Source: Saprospiraceae bacterium (GTDB lineage: Bacteria; Bacteroidota; Bacteroidia; Chitinophagales; Saprospiraceae). Taken from it: a DNA stretch of 49,905 nucleotides. The first letter of the stretch is position 1. Each line of letters starts with the position of its first letter. The DNA lies in contig JABWBR010000035.1 of NCBI GenBank assembly GCA_013360405.1, positions 1 through 49,905 of the forward strand. Reading direction: 5' to 3'. A program made the position numbers and the translations under genes. The notes under the pieces are model-generated. The model saw nothing but the letters and a program-made list of their open reading frames with translations. It had not been told where the DNA came from and searched no databases. This document shows, piece by piece, positions 1-8,593 of this stretch.

Positions 1-111
1 CGTGGCAAATTCATACCCAAATTTACATATTGTTTCTTATTCCTACCTTATCCATGGAATTAATCTCAACCATGCTTTATCTTAGCGCTAATCAGTTACG
101 TCCCTACCTAT

Positions 112-1071
112 TTGAGCCTGGCACAGATTCATACAATCGGTTCAAATCTGGATGTTGCCATGATTCGCAGCAATTGCGAGAAAGCTTATAGCCATGTTCA
201 GGCGCTGCGAAAAAAGCAATACCTCCCCGACAATTATTATTGGGATCACATGTGGAATTACCACTATTATTTATCATTAGCCGAATGGTATGACAAAAAT
301 ACAGATGCAACGGTCGCACATGTTGAACCTGCATATGCTTATAGCGATACACTGGCAAAATACGATGTTGATTATGCGCCGACACACGTGCAACGCAGTA
401 CGAATTTCATCAACCTGTACTTCGAATACTGCAACCTGCCCCAAGGTGACCGCTATGTAGAACCGGCCAGGCAGTTCGCACATAAGCTTATCGATTTTCT
501 GCGGGTATCTAATCTTGCAGACTCCACCAAGCTCCAACAATTCAACTACCTCAACCGGATGAAATTGTACTTCGACAATTTTTCTCCAAAAAGTCGCGAT
601 TATTTGCACCTGCTCTATCAAATATTCAACTTAGAAAACCAGATAAATGCCAATCAGTATTCCCCTCAAAATTACCAGACTTCCAAAACCGTCATTTCTC
701 TAATCGATAAAGCTTTATTTATTAAAAAAGATGATGCCTTTTTGATGCAAACCAAAGCCAGCCACTTAGGCGGTTTAGCCTGGTTTTCCATATTATCCCG
801 CAATTATGAACAAGCGGAACAAGCTGCAAAAAATGGCCTCGAATTAGCCCCCAGCGAAACCTGGATTTACTCCAACCTGGCCGCCGCGTATTTGCTCCTG
901 GGCAAATTTGAGGAAGCCAAAAAAATCTATACCCAATACGCCGACGCCCCAGCCGACCCACTACACGTTCGCACTATGCGCACCATTTTTCTCAACGATC
1001 TAGATCAGTTTGAACAAATGGGCATCACGCACAAAGATTTCAAAAAAGTGAAAGGGTTGTTGCAGAAATGA
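112..1071 (+). CDS. TPR-repeat protein, 5' end probably frameshifted
   Basis: About 319 residues, mostly helical. The C-terminal third contains clear tetratricopeptide-like helices (roughly residues 230-285, with A..GLELAPSETWIYSNLAAAYLLLGKFEEA spread over two helices), so it is likely a protein-interaction scaffold. The only in-frame start is a TTG at 112. The open frame continues upstream to 64 and encodes a hydrophobic stretch ending in LSLAQ, like a signal peptide with cleavage before Q, but has no start codon before the TAA at 61. An ATG at 54 or 72 in another frame joins this stretch perfectly if one base near 84 is removed, giving MLYLALISYVPTYLSLAQ. I therefore infer a secreted protein whose start carries a one-base frameshift, real or from sequencing. 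The function is unknown. A G-rich word array starts at its TGA stop. Confidence 0.6.
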   Translation: MSLAQIHTIGSNLDVAMIRSNCEKAYSHVQALRKKQYLPDNYYWDHMWNYHYYLSLAEWYDKNTDATVAHVEPAYAYSDTLAKYDVDYAPTHVQRSTNFINLYFEYCNLPQGDRYVEPARQFAHKLIDFLRVSNLADSTKLQQFNYLNRMKLYFDNFSPKSRDYLHLLYQIFNLENQINANQYSPQNYQTSKTVISLIDKALFIKKDDAFLMQTKASHLGGLAWFSILSRNYEQAEQAAKNGLELAPSETWIYSNLAAAYLLLGKFEEAKKIYTQYADAPADPLHVRTMRTIFLNDLDQFEQMGITHKDFKKVKGLLQK

Positions 1072-1107
1072 GGGTGAGAGTGTGGGCAGGAGAGAGGGAG
1101 GGAGCAT
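1069..1107 (+). repeat. G-rich GAGTGTGGG-type word array at a stop codon
   Basis: Sense-strand run of GAGGGTGAGAGTGTGGG followed by AGGAGAGAGGGAGGGAG, starting in the stop codon of the TPR gene. It has the same vocabulary as the arrays after the gltD remnant, nifJ, pnp and the ABC ATPase gene. Only one (purine) arm is present here. Confidence 0.5.
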
Positions 1108-1155
1108 TGGAAGAATAAAAGTTTCAAGATCAATCAATCCGGGCGCGGGTTGGCC

Positions 1156-1223
1156 GGCAAATTTAGCGGAGCAATTAAATTTGCCTAGCGTTTTTGTTTC
1201 TTTTTGGGCGATGCAAAAAGAAA
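1156..1223. repeat. Two adjacent perfect hairpins
   Basis: The first hairpin has a 10-bp stem, GGCAAATTTA with TAAATTTGCC (1156-1165 and 1176-1185). The second pairs TTTCTTTTTG with CAAAAAGAAA (1197-1206 and 1214-1223). They lie side by side with no coding sequence. The second resembles a hairpin repeat common between genes in Bacteroidota, from general familiarity rather than a search. It may work as a bidirectional terminator for the TPR gene. Confidence 0.5.
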
Positions 1224-1342
1224 AAAAATACCGGGTAGGGTCCCCGCGAACAAAATAACCGGGGGGGTTAATTCGCAATAGTCAAATCGCTTAATTTTAC
1301 TTAGTCACTTTAGAATTTTTCATAAATCACGTGTACACATTG

Positions 1343-1440
1343 CGTCCCGCTGGGGCTTTTGGAGCATCTCAAGAGGCCCGGAGGGCCGAAATATTGTTAG
1401 AACCAGCAACAATAAGATCTCAAAAGCTCCAGAGGAGCGT
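1343..1440. repeat. Imperfect inverted-repeat element with internal hairpins
   Basis: The outer arms 1343-1362 and 1421-1440 are imperfect reverse complements (GGGGCTTTTG against CAAAAGCTCC at the core). Inside are a GGCC-cggag-GGCC hairpin (about 1376-1388) and ATTGTT paired with AACAAT (1392-1414). No ORF is present. It resembles a miniature folded element or a structured RNA. The remaining sequence from 1108 to 1535 shows nothing else I can name. Confidence 0.45.
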
Positions 1441-1535
1441 AATATGCGATATGCCTGGTTTAATGTGACAAAGTAAAACTAAGTTGATGGCTGTGGGGTA
1501 GAGAGAGGGAAAATTGCATATATATTGTTATAATT

Positions 1536-1566
1536 TATAAAAAAAATAAGCCCGCCTGAGCGGGCT
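1536..1566 (-). terminator. Rho-independent terminator of the tRNA-fMet gene
   Basis: On the minus strand AGCCCGC pairs with GCGGGCT (1549-1555 with 1560-1566) across a four-base loop, followed by a T-rich tract (1536-1547 complement). It lies 5 nt past the tRNA discriminator base. Confidence 0.8.
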
Positions 1567-1571
1567 CTTTG

Positions 1572-1921
1572 TTGCGGAGACAGGACTTGAACCTGCGACC
1601 TTCGGGTTATGCCTACCGCTACAGCTTTCGCTGCTCCCTGCGAACAGGAATTTGCAGTCTGGACTTTCTCTTCACCCACTCTTGCGAGGAGGGTGTCCGC
1701 CATTAAGTCTCTACACCTTTCCCATTGCTGGGACTTGGCTCGGGATTACCACACTACAGGCTTCCCCGAATTTGACGGATTATCATCTGAGCATTTCTGC
1801 TTAGACAGCCCTTTGTCAAAACTATGCTGCCTTTCGGCTTCACCGGCAAATGTGTTTTGCCAAGCTACTACATAGACTCAACTTTTTGAGCCCGACGAGC
1901 TACCAACTGCTCCACTCCGCG
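1572..1921 (-). tRNA. Initiator tRNA-fMet(CAU), interrupted by a group I intron
   Basis: Exon 1 is 1889-1921 (33 nt, ending C32-U33) and exon 2 is 1572-1611 (starting with the CAU anticodon). Joined, they form a full cloverleaf. It has the marks of an initiator tRNA: an unpaired C1-A72 at the acceptor end and three stacked G-C pairs in the anticodon stem (GGG with CCC). The discriminator is A73 and the CCA end is not encoded (CAA follows). The intron sits between U33 and C34. Finding the tRNA depends on removing it, so standard gene callers would miss the gene or report fragments. Confidence 0.93.
1612..1888 (-). ncRNA. Group I intron (IC3-like) in tRNA-fMet
   Basis: 277 nt. It obeys the group I rule: exon 1 ends in U and the intron ends in G (1612 complement). 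The conserved core is readable on the minus strand: P-like AAUUCGGGGAAGCC (about 1758-1772), Q-like GGUAAUCCCGAGCC (1737-1750), with UCGGG and CCCGA able to form P4, and R-like AGAGACUUAAUGG (1700-1712). These closely match the core of the tRNA-Leu(UAA) introns of cyanobacteria and plastids (family knowledge). No homing endonuclease ORF is present, so it is expected to be a self-splicing RNA. Confidence 0.92.
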
Positions 1922-1939
1922 GTGTTGCATTTCGGATTG

Positions 1940-1972
1940 CAAAGATACGGCAATTGTTTCCAGTATTCCAAA
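1940..1972 (-). promoter_or_regulatory. Promoter of tRNA-fMet
   Basis: Minus strand: TTTG (1969-1972 complement), 21 nt, then TATCTTTG (1940-1947 complement), matching the Bacteroidota TTTG/TAnnTTTG consensus. Transcription would start about 12 nt before the tRNA 5' end. Confidence 0.75.
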
Positions 1973-1994
1973 TTAGCTAACAAAAAACATTCGA

Positions 1995-4400
1995 TTATTT
2001 TGTGATTACAAACTTACCAGCAGGCGCAGACACGCCGTTTACCTCAAAACGATAGGTATAAGCGCCTGACTGCCAGGCCGAAATATCCAACCGGTTAATC
2101 CAGCCCAGGGCATCGGATTGCGCCGGGCCCTGCCATTGCAACTGGCCGACGCTGTTGTATACCCGAAGCACTCCGCCTTCTGATTGCTGTACCGCACCGT
2201 ATGCCCTCAGGGTGACTTCGTCGCGGGCAGGGTTGGGGTAGCTTTGCAGGTAATAGGCTGTTTTTTCCTGATCGATTACGCCGGTACTGATGCCGTCCCA
2301 GGTGTGTACCTGCACTTCGTCGAAGGCAAAGCCGTCGCCGGTGCCGTAGCTGTCGGTACCCAGTAAAAAGCGTACGCGGATCTGGTCGCCGAAAGCGACA
2401 TAAGGCCCCAGGTCGATCCATTCGTGTACCCAGTAGCCTTGCTCGCCTTCGTAGACGGGCTCGTCGGACGCCTGGAAGTCGGTGCCGGCAACGGTGTAGT
2501 TGCCGCAGAGGGGCACAAATTCTCCGCCGTTGACGGACAATTGCACCTGGGCGTAGTCGAAAGAGGGCTCTAATTCCCATTGGGTCCAGAATGACAAATA
2601 CGCTTTGGCGAAATCGCCCAAGGCGATGGGCTGCGTGGTGGTGATGGTGGTAAAGGCGTTGTTGTCGCTGGGCCCTGCCGGCGAATCGCTGATGCAGGAA
2701 GGCCCCAGGTGAAATTCGTTGAAAGTGACGCCCCAGTTGCCGTTTTCTACGGTCCACTGGTTGAGGTTGTTGCCGGCATCGTCAAAAACAACGGGCGTTT
2801 CGCTGTAGTAAAACCGCACGGTATCGCTGCGCACGAAAGCGCCGTTGTCTACCGACAACAAAAAGACGACCTCGGCTTCGTCGCCGGTGGCGGAGGCCAG
2901 GGTGTAGGCGATGCTATCTACAACCGGTTCATAGTTATCCAGCGTGAAGGTCTTGGGCTCCCCTACCCCCGTGATATTAGCGCTGAGCGGTGAGATGGCC
3001 ACGGTGAGGGCGCCATCTTCGAGTCCGTGCCGGCGAAGCCGGAAGCTGAGGTGGCCGTTTTTCTGGCGCAGCACTTTGGCGTTGATTTCCTGGGCGATGC
3101 CGAAGTTGTGGGCCGACAAGGCCATCGACAGGTTCATCCACATGGTGCCTTTGCAGTTGGTTTCTATGGCGTAGATGGGCGGCCAGAAGCCGCCGGAATC
3201 GTCGCGGCGGCCTACTTCGGGAGTCATGGAGTAGATGGCCGGTTTGGTGGTATTTTCACCGTACATCCAGTCGTCGGAGTTGCCGTTGACGGTATAACCC
3301 ACGGTTTCGGTGCCGGTGCCCGCCAGGAAGTAGTTCTGGTAGATCATGGCGTCGGCCAGGGCGTTGAAGGTGGCGGCATCGGCGGTGAGGGTATCAGAGT
3401 AACCCCAGGGATGCACCAGCAGGTTGCCGAAGGTGTGGTAGTTGAGGGCAAGCACAAAGTCGTGCTGCTCGCAAAAGTCGCGCACCATGCGGGTCTCTGC
3501 TTCTGAAAACGGCTCTGTACCTCGATAGACCTGCGATTCGGGATTGGGCGAAGAGCCCTGGTTGTCGAATCCCCACTGGTAAGCGTAATTGCGGTTGAGG
3601 TCGATACCGTAGGAGCCGTCTTCGTTGGGCAGGCGGTTTTTGCGCCAGAGGCCGCCGCCTTCGGGGCTGGAGACCTGGTTGTAGATGTAGCCGTCGGGGT
3701 TCAAGCAGGGGATAAAGTAGAGTTCGGTGTTATCCACGATATAGCGCACTTCGTCGTTGGTGGCGTAGTTTTCGAGCAGGTACCACATGTAGAAGATGAG
3801 TTGCGAAAGGCTGTTGGGTTCCCGGGCGTGGTGCAGGGCGGTATAGAGTACTTCGGTTTCCGGCTCGTCGTTGGCGGCGTTGTCGGAGATGCGCAGCCAA
3901 TATAGCGGGCGGCCTTCGTGGGTGGTATACGCATCGGTGACGGGCGCGCGGGCGGTGATGAGTTCGGGATACTGGGCGGCCATATCGTCAAGTTCGGCCA
4001 GCATTTCTTCGTAGGTATAAAAGCCGGCCATGCTGCCGAGGTTGAAATTAGCGGGGGTGGCGTATTTATAGCGGGCATTGGGGTCGCAGATGCCGCCGTC
4101 GCGACTGGGGGCCGGCTGCCGGCTTTGCTCAACATACCAGGCCTGCACGTCGGCGATCAACACTTCGGTCGACCAGCCGGCTTCCTGCATCATGGCGCCT
4201 TCGCGGGCGGAGAAGTCGCCAATGAAAAACCGGCCTGGGGCGTGGATGCCGTGGTCGGCGTCGATACCCAGGGCGGCTAATTCGGCAAGGGTGCGTTGGC
4301 TCAGGTCGATACGCAGGCGGGAGTAGGAGTCGGCGCCCGACTGGGCAAACAGGTGTGCGGCAATGGCTACTATGGCCAGGAGGCAAATCGTCTTTTTCAT
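1995..4400 (-). CDS. Secreted zinc carboxypeptidase (peptidase M14) with T9SS sorting domain
   Basis: 801 residues. A signal peptide (1-20, ending FAQ) is followed by a propeptide-like region and an M14 domain (about 125-430). Zinc ligands are H191 and E194 (HAREP) and H322 (NYHTFGN), 128 residues apart as expected. The catalytic glutamate is probably E395 (MTPEVG). After it come a beta-rich region and a MAM/jelly-roll-like domain (about 550-700), then a C-terminal T9SS type A sorting domain starting YPNPARDEV (about 717-801). It should cleave C-terminal residues from peptides outside the cell after export through T9SS. Domain order is typical of Bacteroidota secreted carboxypeptidases. It is transcribed alone; a weak TATTTTGG box lies at 4436-4443 (complement). 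Confidence 0.92.
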   Translation of the reverse strand: MKKTICLLAIVAIAAHLFAQSGADSYSRLRIDLSQRTLAELAALGIDADHGIHAPGRFFIGDFSAREGAMMQEAGWSTEVLIADVQAWYVEQSRQPAPSRDGGICDPNARYKYATPANFNLGSMAGFYTYEEMLAELDDMAAQYPELITARAPVTDAYTTHEGRPLYWLRISDNAANDEPETEVLYTALHHAREPNSLSQLIFYMWYLLENYATNDEVRYIVDNTELYFIPCLNPDGYIYNQVSSPEGGGLWRKNRLPNEDGSYGIDLNRNYAYQWGFDNQGSSPNPESQVYRGTEPFSEAETRMVRDFCEQHDFVLALNYHTFGNLLVHPWGYSDTLTADAATFNALADAMIYQNYFLAGTGTETVGYTVNGNSDDWMYGENTTKPAIYSMTPEVGRRDDSGGFWPPIYAIETNCKGTMWMNLSMALSAHNFGIAQEINAKVLRQKNGHLSFRLRRHGLEDGALTVAISPLSANITGVGEPKTFTLDNYEPVVDSIAYTLASATGDEAEVVFLLSVDNGAFVRSDTVRFYYSETPVVFDDAGNNLNQWTVENGNWGVTFNEFHLGPSCISDSPAGPSDNNAFTTITTTQPIALGDFAKAYLSFWTQWELEPSFDYAQVQLSVNGGEFVPLCGNYTVAGTDFQASDEPVYEGEQGYWVHEWIDLGPYVAFGDQIRVRFLLGTDSYGTGDGFAFDEVQVHTWDGISTGVIDQEKTAYYLQSYPNPARDEVTLRAYGAVQQSEGGVLRVYNSVGQLQWQGPAQSDALGWINRLDISAWQSGAYTYRFEVNGVSAPAGKFVITK

Positions 4401-4611
4401 ACGGTAGATGATAATTTACTTGTTATTCCGGGCGTCCAAAATACGGTTCCCTGGCAGGAATCAGGCCATTAGGCCGGCAAATATCTCCACATTGTCTGTA
4501 GAAAGGCAAAAAAAATGTCATTTGGCTACCATAAGGCATGGGTATTGAATATTTGAATTTAAAATTTATAGTAAAACCTTACTTTTAGGCTTCCTTTTTT
4601 TCACCCAAATT

Positions 4612-7008
4612 ATGGTTAACAAAATGCGGCTACTATTTACACTCCTTTTTTGCTTAATAAGTGCGTGGGCATTAAAAGCGCAACCACCTTGTCCGGATAC
4701 TTCTTATGTGTCTGTGGTGGTTACCATCAAAACGGATGGTTACGGCTACGAGATCGGCTGGAATATCACCGGCAGCTCCGGCACAGTGTACCACCAGGTT
4801 CCGTTTAACACCTATGCCAATGGCAGTACTTTTCAGCAGCAAGTATGCGTGCCTCCCTCGGAATGCATTACTTTTAATATATTCGACAGCTACGGCGACG
4901 GCATTTTCGCCCCCGGATTTTACCGCGTAGAAGTTGAGGGCGAACTCATCGCCCAGGGTGGGGATTTTAACGATTACGAATTCGTCAATTTCAACTGCCA
5001 GCCCGGCCAGGTGTGCAATTCGGCCATACCGATCGTAGAAGGCATTTATACTACCAGCTTTGACAACCACTGGTATATTTTTGAACCCGATTCTATCGGA
5101 ACCTATCTGATAACGACTTGCGGTTTTACAGATTGCAATACGACTATCTGGGTGTATGAAACCTGCCAGGGCAACGGCCTTACCGACGACAACCAGGGCA
5201 TCGTGTTTTACGACGACGACGACTCCGATTGTGCGCCGCAGGCCCAGGTGGAAGCTTATATGGATCCCGCCAAAACCTATTATATACGCATCGGCGACCA
5301 TGCCGACAGTTGCCACGATACCATCACCTGGTCGATCACTTACCTCGGCCCGGTGGCGGGTTGCACCCAAATCGGCTCTTGCAATTACAACCCCCTGGCC
5401 ACCGTCGACGACGGCTCTTGTCTGCCCCAGGGCGACCCCGCCTGCCCGGAAGCGCCCGATCTGGAACTTGATGAGAATGTGCTTCGCAATTCAATGTACC
5501 TGACGACTATCCAGTCCACCGACCCTTGTCTGATTCAGGAAGGCTGTCTGAAAGGTTACGGGCTGCGCGATATTATTCGCTTTTCTACCAAAATTTCCAA
5601 TATTGGCGAAAAGGACTACTACATCGGCCCCCCCAATGCCGGCAATACGCAGTTTACATACGACAACTGCCACAACCACTTCCACTATGCCGGCTATGCC
5701 GAATACCTGCTGTTTGACGAAAACGGAGTGGTACTGCCCGCCGGCTTCAAAAACGGCTTTTGCGTACTCGACCTGGGCTGTACCACCGGCTCCGGCCAAT
5801 ACGGCTGCGGCAACATGGGCATCTCGGCAGGTTGCTACGACGAATACTGGTCGGCCCTCGAATGCCAGTGGATTGACGTAACCGACGTGCCCGACGGCCG
5901 CTACGTGCTGGTAACCCGCGTCAACTGGGATAATGACCCTGATGCGCTGGGGCAGGTGGAAAAAGATACCCTCAATAACTGGGGCCAGGTGTGCATCATT
6001 CTCGATCGCAGCTCGGGTGAACTCGAAATGGAGATGGACGACGACTGCCCGCCGGTGGTTGACTGCAACGGTACCCCTTATGGCAATGTGCGCGAGGACT
6101 GCAACGGCGTATGCGGCGGCGCCGCCTTGCGGGGCGATCTTGACCTGGACGGCGTTCAGGAAATCAGCGACGCGGTGACTTATGTCGACGGCATCATGGC
6201 CGACGACCTGGAGGCCACGCCCTGCAACGACCTCAACGCCGACGGCGAAATTACGGTGTACGACGCCGCCCTGCTCACCAGCTGTCTCAACTTCGGCACG
6301 GCTCACCTGCACATCGGCCAAGGCATCCACGATCACTGCAATTTCCCCGCCGGCATCGTCAATCAGGTCGACACTGTTACTTTCAGTATCATTGACGTCA
6401 ACTTCGACGAGCAATACTTTGATATCGGCATCACGAACCCCACCGACTACGTGCACGCCTACCAATTCCGCGTAAGCGGTATCACGCCGATGAATATCGA
6501 AAACCTGGTGGACCCGGTACAATATCCCATCACGCCGCGCATTAATATCGACGGCGGCATGGTGGTGGGCATTTCGTATGAAGATTCGCTGATTCTCAAA
6601 TCGCCCGATATGCAGCCCCTGTGCCGCATCTATTTCACCGAACTGACCGGCGATTATATCTGCATCGATGAGATCATTGAAGTAGTTAACGAAGACCACG
6701 AGCAGGTCTCGTCAAAAATCGTGGACGGCTGCGTAGTAGCCGTGGGTGTCACGGATGTGAACCCGGCCATCCCGGTCACCATACAGCCCAACCCGATGAC
6801 GGGCGTGTCGCTCCTGCGTTTCCCCAATCCCGCCGGCAATGCCTACCACCTCGAGTTGATGGACGCCAAAGGCCAGGTGGTGCGGGTATACAACGACATT
6901 ACCGACGACCAGGTGCGCATTGAGCGCCAGTCGCTGCCTGCCGGCATGTATTTCTACCGTCTGCACGGCGAAGCCGGGTTTGCGACGGGGAGGTTTGCGG
7001 TGCAGTGA
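4612..7008 (+). CDS. Secreted lysyl-oxidase-like protein with dockerin-like and T9SS domains
   Basis: 798 residues. Signal peptide 1-24; an N-terminal beta domain common in Bacteroidota secreted proteins (about 30-135); a cysteine motif with NYNPLATVDDGSC (about 252-272); a lysyl-oxidase domain (about 285-480); a dockerin-like Ca-binding repeat (DLDLDGVQEISDA and DLNADGEITVYDA, about 508-560); and a T9SS sorting domain (about 725-798). In the oxidase domain the copper-binding CHNHFH is at 353-358. Lys380 (GFKNGFC) and Tyr412 (GCYDEY, followed by CQWIDVTDV) align with the lysine and tyrosine that form the lysyl tyrosylquinone cofactor in animal LOX. This predicts a real copper amine oxidase acting on protein lysines outside the cell. 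The physiological substrate is unknown. Confidence 0.87.
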   Translation: MVNKMRLLFTLLFCLISAWALKAQPPCPDTSYVSVVVTIKTDGYGYEIGWNITGSSGTVYHQVPFNTYANGSTFQQQVCVPPSECITFNIFDSYGDGIFAPGFYRVEVEGELIAQGGDFNDYEFVNFNCQPGQVCNSAIPIVEGIYTTSFDNHWYIFEPDSIGTYLITTCGFTDCNTTIWVYETCQGNGLTDDNQGIVFYDDDDSDCAPQAQVEAYMDPAKTYYIRIGDHADSCHDTITWSITYLGPVAGCTQIGSCNYNPLATVDDGSCLPQGDPACPEAPDLELDENVLRNSMYLTTIQSTDPCLIQEGCLKGYGLRDIIRFSTKISNIGEKDYYIGPPNAGNTQFTYDNCHNHFHYAGYAEYLLFDENGVVLPAGFKNGFCVLDLGCTTGSGQYGCGNMGISAGCYDEYWSALECQWIDVTDVPDGRYVLVTRVNWDNDPDALGQVEKDTLNNWGQVCIILDRSSGELEMEMDDDCPPVVDCNGTPYGNVREDCNGVCGGAALRGDLDLDGVQEISDAVTYVDGIMADDLEATPCNDLNADGEITVYDAALLTSCLNFGTAHLHIGQGIHDHCNFPAGIVNQVDTVTFSIIDVNFDEQYFDIGITNPTDYVHAYQFRVSGITPMNIENLVDPVQYPITPRINIDGGMVVGISYEDSLILKSPDMQPLCRIYFTELTGDYICIDEIIEVVNEDHEQVSSKIVDGCVVAVGVTDVNPAIPVTIQPNPMTGVSLLRFPNPAGNAYHLELMDAKGQVVRVYNDITDDQVRIERQSLPAGMYFYRLHGEAGFATGRFAVQ

Positions 7009-7011
7009 TGA

Positions 7012-7083
7012 GGACTTTGCGACGGTGCGACTTTACGACTTTGCGATACGAACCAAAGTCACATAATCGCACCGTCGCAAATA
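7012..7083. repeat. GACTTTGCGAC word array with perfect 14-bp inverted repeat
   Basis: Fills most of the gap between two convergent genes. TTGCGACGGTGCGA (7017-7030) is repeated as its exact reverse complement at 7067-7080, and between them GACTTTACGACTTTGCGA reiterates the word. It starts 4 nt after the lysyl-oxidase stop codon. It could fold in either transcript. Confidence 0.65.
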
Positions 7084-7122
7084 TGCTTTTGACTTGACGG
7101 GGTGCGGTACAACTCATAACAG

Positions 7123-8520
7123 TCACTGTTTCTTTAGATACTCCAGCGCCCGTTCCAGCACTACATCCCTGTTATGGATATAATCATCCAGCGATTGCTT
7201 TGCCTCGATATCGGGCGTTATGCCGTAGCCCACAAACTCTTTGCCGTTGGGGTAAGTGTCTTTTTTGGTGCAGACCCGGGCATTGCCGCCACCGGGCAAG
7301 CTGAACAAATACGGCTGGCCGGTGCTGCCAAAGGTTTTTTCTCCCATCAGGGTAAAATGCTTCTGGCCATACGCATAAATCAAAAAATCTTCCGCAGCAG
7401 AAGCAGTAGCATTGCCAATCAAAATGACGGTGGGCACTACTATTCTTTTGGTTACACTTTTTATCGGTTCGGGTTGATAGGGAAATTCATGGTAAAAAAT
7501 ATCATGCGCCATCAAAAAACTCTGTGTCATATCAGTTTTGGTCATGCCCCACTCGGGTTTATCCTCCAAAGTATCTGCCGGGGATAAAAACGTGCCCCAG
7601 GCTTTGTAAGCTGGTATATGCATACGGCTTGAACTTTTTGAGCCGTACAAAACCGTATCAGGAACCAGATATTTCAACACATTAAATCCAATATTCGTAC
7701 TGCCCCCGCCATTATTTCTCAAATCAATAATCAAGCCTTTTGAATCATATAAATCAGGCAATACATGCTGGAATAAGCTGTCTAATTTTTCATCTTCGAA
7801 AGAGTTGAGGGCGAGATAATTGATGCCATTTTCCAGTTTTTTAAAATCCAATAAATTCAAATTGACATAAGGCGGATAAATTCCTTTTTCTTCTGTCAGT
7901 TGGTGTTCAAGGTTAAGCGTAATTATTTCCTGGTTGGGCTTCTTTAATTGAATGGTAAATTTGTCGCCTTTGTATCCCCGCAACAGGTGGTAGACGCTTT
8001 GGTTATCGCGTATATAATCAGTTGACGAAGCGATATAGGGCGTTACATTTTCTTTCATATACGTTTTTACATCCATGCCGTTTACCACAATCACCTCGCT
8101 ACCAATGGGGATTTCGCTTTTTTTGCTTTCGTTTACACGGGTCACAATGGCTTTGCCGTCGATATTGGTGAGGAATAATCTGTATTCCCCAAACATGGTA
8201 GTCATGATATTTTGGCCGATATCATTGGGATGATAAACATTTGTATGCCCATCTTTCAGGTAAGCGCAAAAAAATTCGAGTTGCCTGAAGTAGTCATAAT
8301 CATTTGTCGTAGCCAATACATTGGCAATCATCTCCTGGTACAAAGCATCCCATTCCTGCCTGTTTATTTTATCAATAAATACAAAATTATAGTTGACTTC
8401 CTGCCAGAACTTCGACAAGCCATAAATTTTTTCCTGTGGATTTAGATTGTTTGGTTTTTGTCCGAACAAGGTAAGGGCAAGGCATATCGCGATTGCGAGA
8501 AAAGCGAGTTTCGTTTTCAT
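7123..8520 (-). CDS. Secreted S41-family peptidase
   Basis: 465 residues with an N-terminal signal peptide (about 1-21). The S41 core is seen in GLIIDLRNNGGGS (262-274), the serine nucleophile region GNATASAAEDF (S374) and GEKTFGSTGQP (393-403). The conserved His region KDGHTN (H92) is present. The lysine general base of Tsp/CtpA-type proteases (GKG) is replaced by GST, so this belongs with the tricorn-like S41 branch that uses a Ser/His-based centre (inference). Residues 110-210 may hold a divergent PDZ-like domain. It lies 73 nt downstream of a decayed membrane-protease gene, possibly in one transcript with it and the GyrI-like gene. Confidence 0.85.
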   Translation of the reverse strand: MKTKLAFLAIAICLALTLFGQKPNNLNPQEKIYGLSKFWQEVNYNFVFIDKINRQEWDALYQEMIANVLATTNDYDYFRQLEFFCAYLKDGHTNVYHPNDIGQNIMTTMFGEYRLFLTNIDGKAIVTRVNESKKSEIPIGSEVIVVNGMDVKTYMKENVTPYIASSTDYIRDNQSVYHLLRGYKGDKFTIQLKKPNQEIITLNLEHQLTEEKGIYPPYVNLNLLDFKKLENGINYLALNSFEDEKLDSLFQHVLPDLYDSKGLIIDLRNNGGGSTNIGFNVLKYLVPDTVLYGSKSSSRMHIPAYKAWGTFLSPADTLEDKPEWGMTKTDMTQSFLMAHDIFYHEFPYQPEPIKSVTKRIVVPTVILIGNATASAAEDFLIYAYGQKHFTLMGEKTFGSTGQPYLFSLPGGGNARVCTKKDTYPNGKEFVGYGITPDIEAKQSLDDYIHNRDVVLERALEYLKKQ

Positions 8521-8593
8521 GAAAATGAATATGAGTGTGATGGATAAGTTGATAACGACTGGTTCGTGACGTTATTGTTTAAAAAAATTAGAG

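Noticed and set aside
1479-1875. Short open frames across 1479-1875
   Set aside because: They cover the tRNA exons and the group I intron; no protein family resemblance.
1572-1921. tmRNA or a permuted RNA
   Set aside because: The ends join into a standard initiator tRNA, and the insert has group I intron core elements, with no tag-peptide ORF.
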